Assembly (NCBI RefSeq): GCF_027887165.1
Contig: NC_077227.1
Coordinates: 346,609,707 to 346,673,706 of the forward strand
DNA length: 64,000 nt
Source of the DNA: Monodelphis domestica
Lineage: Eukaryota > Chordata > Mammalia > Didelphimorphia > Didelphidae
Reading direction: 5' to 3'
The notes below the pieces were generated by a model, which searched no databases, was not told the DNA's origin, and saw only the letters and a program-made list of their open reading frames with translations. How positions within the stretch are numbered: the first letter of the stretch is position 1; every line of letters begins with the position of its first letter. Shown here piece after piece: positions 11,560-23,301 of the stretch. A program made the position numbers and the translations under genes.

Positions 11560-11700
11560 AATAAGTCAATTGTTTAAAAAATTATAAAGCACTTACTGTG
11601 TGCAAAGCATTATGCTAAGCACTAAGAAACAGAGAGAAAAGCAAGATGGTCCCTGATCTCAAGGAGTTTCGATTCTAGTAGAGAAAGACATCACATCAGG
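11560..11700 (+). repeat. Old dispersed repeat fragment
   Basis: Contains AAGCACTTACTGTGTGCAAA and CTCAAGGAGTTTCGATTCTA; same family as 3243-3416. Confidence 0.6.
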
Positions 11701-12360
11701 AGATTTCACTAGCAATATGCAAAGGCCCACTAGTCCTTAGTGTATAGAAGCAAAGCAGATGGTAATGTTTTTCCTTTAATGTCATTTCTACGACATAGAT
11801 TTCAGAGATTGAACCTCTTTTGACATTTGGTATGAAGAATTTTCTTTTCCCAGTCATCAGTCAATGTGGCTACTGAAAATTAAAAGGTTACAGCAGCTGC
11901 AAAAGAAAGGATCAGGTCTTATCTCCATGAGAATTGGTTTCCTGGTTGGAGGTTTCAGAACTGGGCTGAAAACAGATATAACATAGGTGTTGGGGAGAAA
12001 GGCAGCTACTGTTAAGAGTTCTTGGGCTTAAAATCCTAGACAGTTTTTATTCAAATCTGAAGGAAAGTGATATTCAAGATGGTTTGACTTTTCTCCCACA
12101 TTCTAACTCCTATCTCTCCTTCAGGATGCCTTACCATTTCAGCAACACCATCCCATAAAGTAGAGAGAAGCAATTAAGGACAAACCTTGGCAAGACATCT
12201 GACTGAGCATAAGTACTACAGCTGAAGAAATATGAACCAATTATCGGTATATAATTAAGGAAGCCTACCTACCTAAGCACTGGTTCATACATGTAAGAGC
12301 TAAAAAAAAAAAAGCAATCAGACCACAGAGTCTGCATCCACAGAGTCTGCATGGATATTC
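11701..12360. other. Unassigned stretch
   Basis: No gene or confident repeat is seen. Confidence 0.3.
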
Positions 12361-12570
12361 TTCAGGTTTTTTTAAACCCTTACCTTCCATCTTGGAAACA
12401 ATATCATGTATTAGTTCCAAGGCAGAAGAGCAGTGAGGACTAGACAATGACTAGACAATGTTACCACAGGGTAACACAGTTAGGGAATGTCTAAGGTCAA
12501 TTTGAACCCACAACCTCCCATCTCTAGGCCTGGTCCTCCATTCACTGAACCACTCAGATTTTCCCTGCAA
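12361..12570 (-). repeat. tRNA-derived marsupial SINE
   Basis: The minus-strand copy shows AAACCCTTACCTTCCATCTT, GAACCCACAACCTCCC and ACTGAACCACTCAGATTTTC. Confidence 0.75.
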
Positions 12571-13254
12571 GGATATCTTTTAGTTCATATCTAATTAATT
12601 GATTCTATTACACTCCCCTGTAGTAATTCCAAATACTCTCATCTTTCCTCATCCCAATGCCAGCTCAAGACCTGTCTGTTATAACAACAACTGTAACTCC
12701 TACTTTACTAAGATTTTGAGGAAATTAATTTTCAATTCCTTCCATCCATGTGTAAAACCTCTATATCTATTTTAACCATTTTTATTTCATTTCCTCTCAT
12801 ATTCAACCTATCAACAACAGCTCATTTGCTTGTGCTTTTGGTTCTTCTTTGTCCTCCTGGCTCCTTTGAAAATTTCACTCATTGATTAACCCCCTTTCTC
12901 TCATATTCACTTTCCCCTTAGCTCCAGCTCTTTCCAGTTGTCTACAAACATGTCTAGATCTTTCCTATCCTTTGAAAAATTTCACTTGATGCTATTGTCA
13001 TCTCAGGCTATTTATTGTGTTCTGTCTCTCTTCATCAAGTATTCTATTCCTAGAAAGAGTAGTCCACAGTTATTTCCTCTACTTTCTTACTACCCATTTA
13101 GTACTACTTAACTTCTTGCAACTTGCCTTTTAGCCCCATCACTTTTATTGAAACTTCAAAATAAAAGACCACTTTGCCTTATTGCTAAACCAACTGCAGG
13201 ATTCTATATTGTGATGCACCTTATCCATAATACAGTAAAAAAAGCTGTTGTTCT

Positions 13255-13478
13255 AGAGTATTCTTCTTGACCCCATTTGGGGTTTTCTTGGCAAAGATAC
13301 TGGAGTGGTCTGCCATTTTTTTCTCTAGCTCATTAGATGAGGAAAACTGAGCAGGGTTAAATAGTTTAGCCAAGGTCACAGCTAGTAAGTGTCTGAGACC
13401 AGATTTGAACTCAGGAAGATGAGTTTTCCTGACTTCAGGACTGGCACTCTATTCATTGCATCATGAAGCTGCCCCAAA
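13255..13478 (-). repeat. MAR1-type SINE inside the LINE
   Basis: Contains GACCCCATTTGGGGTTTTCT, AGATACTGGAGTGGTCTGCC and TGAACTCAGGAAGATGAGTT, and ends GCTGCCCC. Confidence 0.8.
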
Positions 13479-13479
13479 T

Positions 13480-13675
13480 AAAAAGAGTACTGACTCTCAA
13501 GTCAAAGAACATGACTTTATCCTACCTCTGGCAGTTATTGAGTATATGATCTTTACTCAGACGCTTAATCACCCTGAGTCTCCGTTTCATTATCTTTAAA
13601 ATGAAGGGACTGAATCAAAGGCCTCTGAAGTCCTTTCTAGCTCCAAATCCATAAATCTATGATTCTTTGGAATAG
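13480..13675 (+). repeat. MIR-type SINE inside the LINE
   Basis: Contains CTCTCAAGTCAAAGAACATG, TGAGTCTCCGTTTCATTATC and CCTTTCTAGCTCCAAATCC. Confidence 0.65.
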
Positions 13676-14885
13676 TCTCTACTCTTGATTTCTATCACTG
13701 CCTTTATGTGCTTCTCCTAGCTGTGTAACTACTCCTTCTCAATATCCTTTATTAACTTTTCTCTGTCTTCTATGTTCCCCTACCTTAAGGCTCTGACGTG
13801 GACCTTTTCTTTTTTCTGATATAGTCTCTTCTTTACCCAGCTCATCTTCAATACAATTCAATTATTACATCTGTGCAGATGACTTCCTAAACAATATGTA
13901 GAACTCTGATCTCTCCTCTAAGGTATAGTCCCAAATCACCAACTGCCTCTACCCATATATACTGCTGTCACTTTAAATGCAAAATGTCCAAAAGTGAATG
14001 CATTGCTTTCTCCTCTAAACTTGCCCTTTCTCCCAATGTTCTTATTTCTGTTGAGGATACCACCATTATGCCAGGAATACAGATTCATGGTCATTTTTGA
14101 CTTTCCTTTTTTCATAATCCCTCTCTCTCCCCTCAACAGATATCTAATCCTTTCCCAAAATTTAACAATTATCCCACCACATCCTCTTCTCTCCATTCAT
14201 ATCCTAGACCAGACCCTTATCACATCTCACCTGGACTGTATCAATAGCCATTTAACTGCCCTCCCTGCTTCTGCTCTCTCCCTTCTATCTCTTCTTCAAA
14301 CAGCTACCAAAAATAATTTTCCTAATGCAAAGATCTGGCCACCTATTTCCTTTCACTGAAAACTGTCAGTGGTGGCCTGCTTTTTTTTCTGTTTTGTTTT
14401 TGTAGAATATAACACAAAATCCTTAGCCTGAAGCTCAAGGTCATAAGCAATCTGACTCTAAACTACCCTTCTAGCCAGATATCAAAGCATTTCACATCAT
14501 GTATTCTATACTCCAGCCAAAACTGAACTCATCCAACTGGTTCTTGAACTCAGCATACCATCTCCTAACTCATTGAATTTGTACAGAGTGTAAGCCTGCC
14601 TGAAGTATACTCCTTACTCATCTCTACTTTTGATAATCCTCTTCCTTTAATGCTCAACTCGGTTGCCACTTTCTCTATAAAGTTTTCTCACTTTCTGTGA
14701 AAGTCTACTTTGCTTTCCTTACATCCTACTTTATATGTCATATTGTCCAGTAAACATGGCTAGACCAGATGTGTCATATCCCCAGGAGAATAACAGACTA
14801 TAATTTTTTCCATCCTTGTATTCCAAAAGCTTGGTACAATACCTTATACATAATAGACTTTAACCAATGTCTATTGAACTAGATT

Positions 14886-15530
14886 AAATTGAATTCTTTC
14901 TATTCCCTTTTAGTTGAGGTTTAATGGAAATCTATTTTTGTGAGGGAACTCTGAATCGATTGTCCACAGACAAATGTTTGTGCTCTCTTAGTTGAGTAGA
15001 ATTCTCTTGGTGTAACAGTAGGAGGTGACTGAGGTGACTGAAAAGAGATAGAGTAACAGAAATATTGGCCAACTCAATGTAGTTTTGCTGAACTAAATAG
15101 CAATGTGGAAGGTCTGATGATTTGGGGAAATAAATTAAAAGGCTAACTTCAGGTAGCATTCAATTTTGTTGTCTATTGCATTTCAAAAATGTCCTTATTA
15201 ACCAGTCCTCTATTGGGAAAATGATTTTCTCCCCACATCTCCTCAAGTACAAAGATAACACACCAATCACGTCAATATTCTATTGAATCTCATCTATGCC
15301 AACTCTCTCTCCCAATATAAAGATTGTGAAACATCAATATAATCTCCCTAATCTGGAACTTGCCTACCTAGATTCCAACAACAATAACTTTTTTCTAAAT
15401 ATGTTTTTAAAAGAAATCCATGAAGCAGATACAAAGTGATAACATTCTATCCTTTGTTATTTTTGTCATTTACTGTAGGGTGCTTTTTCACCCTGAAATT
15501 TTATTATTCTGTTTGTCCAACACCGGATTT
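14886..15530. other. Unassigned stretch
   Basis: No gene is recognised; the antisense 75-codon frame at 14932-15159 has no domain. Confidence 0.3.
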
Positions 15531-15745
15531 TTAATAACTTACATTTAGATAGTGCTTTCCATACAACCTCCCATATAACATGTAGTACAAGGCTTATCAT
15601 TCCATCTTTACAAGTGAAGAGCCTGGGGCTCTGTCTGAGAGGAGAAGGGTTAGTTTGCCCAGGATTGCATACTGACATTAGGAAGAACTTGCAAAAGGCC
15701 TCCTCATTTCAAGGATAGGGTTCTGTCCACTATAACCTACTATTT
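15530..15745 (-). repeat. MIR-type SINE
   Basis: Contains ACTTACATTTAGATAGTGCT and GTTTGCCCAGGATTGCATAC, then GTTCTGTCCACTATAACC. Confidence 0.65.
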
Positions 15746-15904
15746 CTCAAAAACTACATCAAATACTTTTCAAATAATCAGAACCCAACTTCTTTAAATA
15801 ATGTAGGCCTTTTTATAACATTTTATAATACAATTTTATAATAAAAATAGGGTCTTTTCAATATTGATGTAGCCTATTTATTAATAGATGTGATTTGTTT
15901 ACTG

Positions 15905-16250
15905 AAAAGATTTGCCAGCACTGTTATGTAGTGGTTAGGACTCTAGTCTTAGAGGCAAAAGACTTAGGTTTGAGTCCTGATTCTAACATGCTTGCTTTGT
16001 GAACTTGGGCAAATCCTAATACCTCTCAGGAACCTCAGTTTACTCATTTGTAAAAATGTCTTACTACTTGACCTAACTACATCTCATGGTTTTTGTGGGG
16101 GAAGTATTTTGGGAAACAAAGCAATAGAATGAGATATTTTTATATAGAGTTGCTTAGGGAATTTATTTTGCTTGACTATGAATATTCATGGCAAGGAATT
16201 TGCTTTTCTTTTCTTTTTTTTTCCAAAAGGGTGGGCAGTGGGAGGGATTT
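15905..16250 (+). repeat. MIR-type SINE and a T-rich tail
   Basis: The SINE runs ~15912-16110 (CACTGTTATGTAGTGGTTAG, then TTGAGTCCTGATTCTAAC). The tail at 16130-16250 (TTATTTTGCTTGACTATGAA) resembles a recurring marsupial SINE tail, also seen near 28745-28790. Confidence 0.5.
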
Positions 16251-16259
16251 TTATTAATT

Positions 16260-16460
16260 AAAAAGTTTCCATAAATAATAGAGAAGGGAAAGTGCTGTGA
16301 AATGTTGCCTGCTCATTCAAATGAGGTCAGTGTATTCTTCATTTAGCTTGTTTTATTTTGTTACAAGAGACCTCTGATAGAGTGGAGGTTAACTGTAAAT
16401 GCTTGTAATGTAAAAACAAAACACATCAATAAAACTTGGGGAAAAAAAGAAAGCAGTACA
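16260..16460. other. Candidate conserved non-coding element
   Basis: This repeat-free block has homeobox/POU-like words (CCATAAATAA, CATTCAAATGAG). That it is conserved is only a guess from composition. Confidence 0.25.
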
Positions 16461-16539
16461 GAAATAGAAGCTATTACTACTATCTATCTATTTATCATAG
16501 GTTCATGAGTATAGATGTAGGTGAAATAGTTCTCCAGTT

Positions 16540-16720
16540 TAATGTATATTAATAAGGGCTCATGCTTACATGGGGCTTTATAACTGACAAAACACTTTCA
16601 TATCTATTATCTCATTTGAACCTCATTAAAGTCCTATGGGAAAGATAATAAAAGTAATATCCCCCATTTTATAGATGACACCTTGGACTCAAAAGATTAT
16701 ATAACTTTCTAAAGGTAGTA
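16540..16720 (-). repeat. MIR-type SINE
   Basis: Contains TATCTATTATCTCATTTGAA, TCCTATGGGAAAGATAATA and CCCCCATTTTATAGATGA. Confidence 0.7.
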
Positions 16721-16734
16721 TCCTCAATACCAGT

Positions 16735-17060
16735 GATGGACAACCTGTTAGAGATGGAGTGCCAAGCCTCACCCCCACCCTATCCCCAGACCAAGTACTG
16801 TGCCCATGCCCCCCACAGAGACCACATTCTGTGCCCTGCTCCTACTGAGTACCAGACTCACACTTCTTCCCCTGTTACTGTACCCAGGGGAGGGAGGAAG
16901 CACTCTCATTGGACTGATGGACAGGGAGGCCAGTGATGTAGTCAGGCTTGGGAAGAGGAAGAAGGGGTACAAGCACTCTACTCTGCTCCCCTCTAGTTAT
17001 GTGAGCTATGATCCCCTCAAACCTAGCTCTTCTTCAAAATGGAAACTGAGGGGACCCTGA
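16735..17060. repeat. Dispersed repeat, possible hAT end
   Basis: The start CAGTGATGGACAACCTGTTA matches CAGTGATGGTGAACCTTTTA at 20081. Both continue with a GC-rich GGGGAGGGAGGAAG-like body. A CAGTG start is typical of hAT terminal repeats, but I see no matching inverted end. Confidence 0.4.
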
Positions 17061-17128
17061 AAATTTCAAAGTATACCCTCTTTAGCCACTATTCAATTAA
17101 CCAGAAACCATTTCAAATATAACACTTT

Positions 17129-17235
<107 letters not shown>

Positions 17236-17239
17236 AAAA

Positions 17240-18310
17240 GCCAAGGGTGGAAAAAAAGAAAAGAAAAAAATCCCAGTTAATAGGAAACCCCTTATTTTGA
17301 CACATTCACGCCAGTCATATTCCTGCCTTCCAGAAGCAAGTATCCTCCAAATTAACCTTTTTCACAAATGATCAAGGGTTAAAGCCAGGTTTTAATCTGG
17401 GTGTAGAGCTGACTTGGGAGATCACTACCTCTGACAAGCCACTATTGTGTTTTCCAGAGCTTCTAGCCTAACTGGTCTCTTGGGCAGGCACCCCTTTGAA
17501 TGTAAATTGAACAGGCTAGGTTAGTAAAAGGAGAGGGGATTAAGAATGCAGATTAAAGCAGCCCCAGGGTTACTTTTGAAAGAAACTGGGGAAGGGAGTT
17601 AAAGAACAGGGAAGAGGCTATTAGCCTAGTCTCAGGTTCATGAAAATTATTCCTAAATCACTAGACCAGTTTTGAACATTTTTAAAGTACAAACTCAAAA
17701 GACACATCTCCAAATCCCTGGTCACTGGTCATTTCTGATCGTAAAGTCTTCAATTGTTTGTCTCACTCAAACCAAAGGTAATTAAAAGACCATTGTATTC
17801 TGAATGGGGTGGGGCAATCTTGTCCTACGAGGGATGCTGTTTTGAAGAGACTGGTTTACTAACTCCTACTAGGGAGAGAAGCAGCCCAGCTGAACCTCTC
17901 TCAAACTTACTAGTTAAGAACTCTGGCAAACTCTATGCTGTAGGAACTAGTGCACTGGGTCCTTGGGGGCACTGGGTCCTTGGCATGCATGCCCACAGTG
18001 AGGTCTATGCCTGATATCTCTAAACCACATGCCATAGGTGTGCCATCATGGTTCGTAAGATTTAAATTAATTGTGAAATACTTCAAGTATTATTTTTATA
18101 GTTTATTATCTGACAAAACAGAACCACGTGACTAGGTTTTTCTACCTGCTCAAAAATCCCCACTCCACCAAAGCATGACAAGAAGGAAAGAGAGAGCAAG
18201 AGATGGAACTCCACTGAATTTATATCCTGTCTACATCAATACATAATGACAGGAAGCGAATGGAGTGCTGGGAATCGTAGTTTTGCTGGGGATGGTACTT
18301 TTTAGGGTAA
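17240..18310. other. Unassigned stretch
   Basis: No gene is recognised. The frames at 17754-18014 and 17950-18135 overlap each other and show no domain. CACTGGGTCCTTGG occurs twice in tandem near 17952-17982. Confidence 0.35.
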
Positions 18311-18319
18311 CAGATTCTA

Positions 18320-18601
18320 ATTATCATAAGAGGCAGTGTGGTATAGTAGTTGGACAGCCTCAAGTCCAGGAAGCTCTGTATTCTAGTCCTATCTGCCACA
18401 TACTACGAGATCTGTAAGCAACTCTGGGCAAACTTTTAGTATCATAGGGAAGTTACTTTCTTTCTCTTTTTTTTTTCAGTAACATGTAGAAACACTTTTT
18501 GACAACTGGTTTTTTGACATTTTAAAATTTAAATTTTCTTACTCCCCTATCCTTATATCCCAACAGACAGTGAATACAAGGTATACCCATACATTCATGT
18601 A

Positions 18602-18633
<32 letters not shown>

Positions 18634-20075
18634 TTCCATATTGCTCATGTAATGATAGAAAATACACATCACACTTACATAGGAATCTCAAAAGGGAAAT
18701 ATCATGGAAGATGGCATGCTTTCATCGGCACTCAGCCTCCAAGTTCCTTCTTTGGCTGTAGATAGCATTTTTATCTTAAGTCTCTTATTGTCTTGGAGAC
18801 TTGCTTTGCTGATGATAGTTTGGTCCTTGATAGTTGATGATAGTATAATATTTCTGGTACTGTAGTCATTTTTCTCCCTGTTCTGCTCACTTCATTTTGC
18901 ATCAGTTCATAGAAATCTTTCCAGTTTTCCCTGAACTCATCCTGTTCATCATTCCTTATGGTGAAATAGTATTCCATTACAATCTTATACCCCAATTTGT
19001 TCATCCATTCCCTGAATGATGGACATCTCCTCAGTTTCCAATTCTTTGCCACTATAAAAAGAACTGCTAAAAATATTTCAATACAGGTAAGTCCTTTTCC
19101 CTTATCTCTGGAATACAGACCCAGTAGTGGTATTGCTGGGACAAAGGGTATACATAGTTTTGTAGCCCTTTGAGCCTGGATCCATATTGCTCTCCAGAAT
19201 GGTTAGATAAGTTTACAGTTCCAACAACAATGTATTAGTTTCCCAAATTTCTCATATCCCCTCCAATAATTATCATTTTCCTTTGTGGTCGTCTTATAGG
19301 TGTAGTATCTCAGAGTTGTCTTAATTTGCATTTCTTTAATCAATAGTAATTTGGAGCATTTTTTCATATGCTTACAGATAGTTTTAATTTCTTCCTCTGA
19401 GAACTGCCAGTACATATCATGTGACCATTTTTCATTTGGGTAATGCTTTATATTCTTATAAAATTAATTCAGTTATTTATATTTTTGAAAAATGAGACTT
19501 TAGTCAGATACTTGCTACAAATTCTTTTCCAAGTTTGTTGTTTCCTTTAAAACTGGTTGTAAAGTTTTATTTGTACAAAACCTTTTAAATTTAATGTAAT
19601 CAAATTTATTTCATTTTTCATAATATTCTCTATATCTCATTTGGTCATAAATTCTTCTCTTATCCATATTTCTAATAGGTAAACTTTTCCATGTTCTCCT
19701 AATTTGTTTATGGTATCACCCTTTATTTCTACACCAAATATCCATTTTGACTTTATCCTGGAGTATTATGGTGTGAGATGTTGGTCCATGCCTAATTTCT
19801 GCCATATTGCTTTCCAGTTTTCCCAGCAGTTTTTGTCAAGTAGTGAATTTTTTTCCCAAAATCTTAGATCCTTGACTTTATTAAACACTGATGCTATGGA
19901 CATTAACTACTAAATGTTGATTACCTAATCTATTCCACTGATCCACCACTCTATTTCTTAGCCAGATGGGAAGCTCCTTTCTAAGATTATAGATTGCAGA
20001 GAAGATGTCAGTCTTCATTGGTGGAGGAAATTTACTAAACTAGGAGTTCCCTATAGCAATGAAATGATTGGTCTA
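18320..20075 (+). repeat. tRNA-derived SINE with long tail, split by an L1
   Basis: The head and body are at 18320-18461 (GAGGCAGTGTGGTATAGTAG). The tail is at 19983-20075 (AAGATTATAGATTGCAGAGA, then GGAGTTCCCTATAGCAATGA). The two parts join cleanly across the L1. Confidence 0.75.
18462..19967 (-). mobile_element. 5'-truncated L1, antisense, inside the SINE
   Basis: Poly-T sits at the low end. The minus strand encodes decayed L1 ORF2 C-terminal sequence: AKNWKLRRCPSFREWMNKLG, MEYYFTIRNDEQDEFRENWK and VDQWNRLG. Imperfect 15-bp copies flank it: GGGAAGTTACTTTCT (18447-18461) and GGGAAGCTCCTTTCT (19968-19982). Confidence 0.85.
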
Positions 20076-20079
20076 AACC

Positions 20080-20230
20080 AGTGATGGTGAACCTTTTAGA
20101 GACAGAGGAACCAAACTGCAATCCTCATGTTGCATATGAACCCCTGCCTTACCCCAGACAGGGGAGGAAGGAAGCATGTGGAAAGGGGGAAGGGAGCAGC
20201 CCCCTCCAGCACTCATCCCATAGGTTCCCC
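20080..20230. repeat. Second copy of the CAGTGATGG repeat
   Basis: The start CAGTGATGGTGAACCTTTTA matches the repeat at 16735, followed by a similar GGGGAGGAAGGAAG-like body. Confidence 0.4.
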
Positions 20231-20414
20231 AACCCAAGTCTAGTCTCTTTCTTCTTTCTCTTGCCTAAGGCACCACAAATAGTAATAAAATATTTGGAAT
20301 TTTAATATAGACCTTTGGAATCTAAATTCAGTTTTCTTTCTACTAGATCACATATACCCACTGAGAAGAGGGGAGACCAGACATCTTACTCTTAGATAGA
20401 GATATCTAATATTT

Positions 20415-20555
20415 AAGAAGTTCAAAGGGGAGGGAGGTAGCACAGTAAATAGAATAGCAGTCATGGAGTTGGGAGGGCTTGGGTTCAAATCTAGTCTCAG
20501 AAACTTCCTAGCTGTCACTGACATTAAGACAAAAGGTAAGGGCTGAAAAAAAAAT
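20415..20555 (+). repeat. tRNA-derived SINE, internally deleted
   Basis: AGGTAGCACAGTAAATAG and GGGTTCAAATCTAGTCTCAG are joined directly to AAGACAAAAGGTAAGGGCTG and poly-A. Confidence 0.7.
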
Positions 20556-20559
20556 ACTT

Positions 20560-22395
20560 GGGAAGCTCAGCACTAACATTTAGGTTCACATAAATCTCAT
20601 GACTAAACTTTTAAAAAATGACAATAAGGAAATGATCTTTTTTTAATAACATAAATATAGAATGCATCATTTCCTTAATTTTAAAATAATATGTCAAGGA
20701 CTGAAAAGGAATTCAGAGCTTGCATAGTCTGAGCCCTTCAAGTTAAAGATGGGGAAACCAAGGCATGGAGTGATATTTCCAAATGATTCAAGGAAGAATA
20801 TTTTTTAAACATAAGTAAAAATGTTGTCTAAAAACCATATGGCCTCAGTTGTAGATCTTTATTTCATCTCCTTGTGATCTATAGATGAGCTTCTATGTAG
20901 GTAACTGAGGGGGGGGAGTAGTGGAATGCAAATACAACCATAATAGACCCAGGGAACTTTGTCAATTATTAGAAAGAATTTCTCTATAAGGTTTCTCATA
21001 GTAATCCCCTACCATTCTAGAGTGTTTGTAAATGTAAATAACACTTTATTTGGCATTATTATACAACTACTTATGGGGGAATGTTTTAAAAACTATATAT
21101 AATATAACAGTTTAACTCAAAGTCAAAGCATAGAGGGGAAATTTTCAGGCTTTCTTGGTCAAAGAATAACCATTTCTGCAAAAAGGTCAATGATTTCCTT
21201 AGTATACAAGATGGTCAAGAAACTGCCCATATTAAAGTTCAGAATCCAAGGGTGATCCAAAATCTAAATATTTGCCCCAAGATTTTCATTCAATTGCAGG
21301 CATAGGAATCATTCAAGTAATTCTTTTAAACAACCATCCAACCAAAACCTTTCATTTCTTTCTGTACCCCAAAGCAAGTAATTTCACATTTAGCAGTTAA
21401 AGAAAGACACTAATGATACTTTTATTTTTCAGTATATAAAATACTAAACTCTGAACAAAATATGGGGATTGAGGGGGGCAGAATCCCTTATACCAAAGTA
21501 TAATGCCTGAAGGCAAGGAGATTGACTAAATGGTGGTTCGACATCACTTCCTTCTCTATAATTTTGAGAAATTGGAACTGTTACAGTTCCAATAGCTAAT
21601 AGAATACCTTGAAAGGCAACGAAAGGTGGGAGGTAGTTAATTACAGAAATATGTAAAGGTGGGTGAGCAATAGCATGTCATGGTGTAGGGAACCTGATGA
21701 GAGAAAAAGAAAGCAGAAAATGTTTATCCCTTCAAGAAATATTTTCATCTTTTCAAAAAAGAAGGATCTAAGTTGCCTGAAAAGAATTTTACTGTGAAAT
21801 TATCTTAAAGGTTGAATCTTAGAGATAAACAAATCCCTAAGACTTCAATACTTACTATTTACTCACCTATCCCACTTTACTTCACTATGTATATGAGCAT
21901 ATATAAGGGAGGGGACATTTTTAAACCTGCCTTGATTGAAGCAAAAATAGATTTGGAGGAGGATCTAAAAGGAAAGGTTTTAGTAATATGTCATTTTCAC
22001 CTATCACCATTTATGGAGAGATAAGGGAGACATTGCAGAATTAAAGTAAGCTTATTTACATATTCATAATTTGGGGCTGAAGGAAGTCTAAAGTCACATG
22101 CCCACCTAAGCACCAAAATTGTCACAAGTAACTGACTTGGCTTAAAACTTCTGTATCTAAAGGCACATAGCAGTGTCTTTTCTTATCATGTCCTTAGAAG
22201 TAATCATTTTCTTTACTGCCTGCACAACTAGTACCCAAGCACATCAAACATAATTTTCTAAAGGCTCTGGAAGAAAAGGTCTACTCTGTTTGCTTATCTT
22301 CCCTCCAAAGCTCCCACCATCTGCATTGCTAACAATGACCTGCCAGACATTTGGAACCCCTGTCTCTCCTAGTAAATTAGAATGTCAGTTTGACC
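20560..22395. other. Mostly unassigned stretch
   Basis: A short MIR-like piece lies near 20690-20790 (CTTCAAGTTAAAGATGGGGA). Otherwise I see no gene and no confident repeat. It could contain conserved non-coding DNA downstream of GRXCR2. Confidence 0.3.
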
Positions 22396-22399
22396 AATG

Positions 22400-22775
22400 A
22401 CAATTTAAGATGCATTACAAACAACCAGAATTCTGTTCCCCAGGATCTTGCCTTTTCAATCCTTTTCTTCAGGTTTGAAGTCATTGGTCATGCCTGGAAT
22501 GCCCTCATTTCTCACCTTTCACCCTTAGAATCCCCAGTTTCCATCAAAGCACAACTCAAGACCCAGCTCCTGCTTACAGGCTTTTCTGATTCTCCCAGTG
22601 GTGTCTTGCAATTAGCACGTGTGCCGTTGTATAGAGAGAGAGCACTTCATGTTTGTGTATCTGTGTACATTGGTGTGTAAGCTTCCCAAGGGCACAGACT
22701 TTCATTTTTTCTTTGTGTTGACAGTACCTTCTACTACATCATAGAAACTTAATAAATGTTTGCTGGATTGAATGT
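22400..22775 (+). repeat. L2 LINE 3' end
   Basis: Contains GGTCATGCCTGGAATGCCCT, TCAAGACCCAGCTCCTGCTT, GTAAGCTTCCCAAGGGCACA and the AACTTAATAAATGTTTGCTG tail. Confidence 0.8.
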
Positions 22776-23118
22776 GCAAAACAGCCTGCAAAGAAAACAA
22801 AACAAAGAATGGTTTTCAAGCTTCTAACTTAAATGTCCATCAATGACAGAAAACTGAGCTGAGGACCCCTGGAGGACACTGTTAGCACTAGTTCCAGAAG
22901 AGAGTGGAAGTCCCAAATGCCCCTGTGGCTTAGACCCATTCTGCCCCCACCCCCCACCCCTTCACCCTCACCATCCTCAGGTAGATATATCATGTGGATT
23001 TACTGGTGGCACAGGTGACAACTTCAATGCTTCTTCCCCTGATGAGATCAAAGGATGGATCAGGTAGTTTATCAGAAACCAATCCAGACAATCAAACAAA
23101 GCACATGGAAGTCACAGG

Positions 23119-23301
23119 TTACTGATTGCAAATCTGACAGGGCTGGAGGCCATTCTCATTACAAGCACGACATCGCAGGGCCCGGTAAGATTCCTTAAAT
23201 CTATTAGCCAACATTGAGAATTTGCTTCCGTGGCACAGAGAACAAGTAGCACTGCCTGATCCTCTACAGTGGAAGCAGTTGTGTTCAGGGATCTCCCCTT
23301 C
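23119..23301 (-). CDS. GRXCR2: GRXCR2 coding exon 3 (cysteine-rich C terminus and stop)
   Basis: The exon has 61 codons including TAA (23121-23119). Its acceptor is TTGTTTCTTTCAG|GAA. It encodes EGEIPEHNC, then the cysteine-rich module with four CxxC pairs (CFHC, CSLC, CRAC, CQIC) and the terminal NQ. It is nearly identical to human GRXCR2, the strongest single piece of evidence for the assignment. Confidence 0.97.
   Translation of the reverse strand, partial: EGEIPEHNCFHCRGSGSATCSLCHGSKFSMLANRFKESYRALRCRACNENGLQPCQICNQ

Larger units (their letters stand above)
12600..14885 (+). repeat. L2/CR1-clade LINE remnant, with two SINE insertions
   Basis: About 1.8 kb of LINE sequence (12640-13240 and 13680-14885) is decayed but ordered. 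It includes decayed reverse-transcriptase-type sequence (TGCAGATGACTTCCTAAACA) and later blocks such as CACATCTCACCTGGACTGTA, CTCAAGGTCATAAGCAATCT and ATCCAACTGG. The 121-codon frame at 13994-14359 is part of this remnant, not a host gene. Confidence 0.7.

Noticed and set aside
13994..14359. 121-codon plus frame
   Set aside because: Lies in a decayed L2/CR1 LINE; no intact domain.
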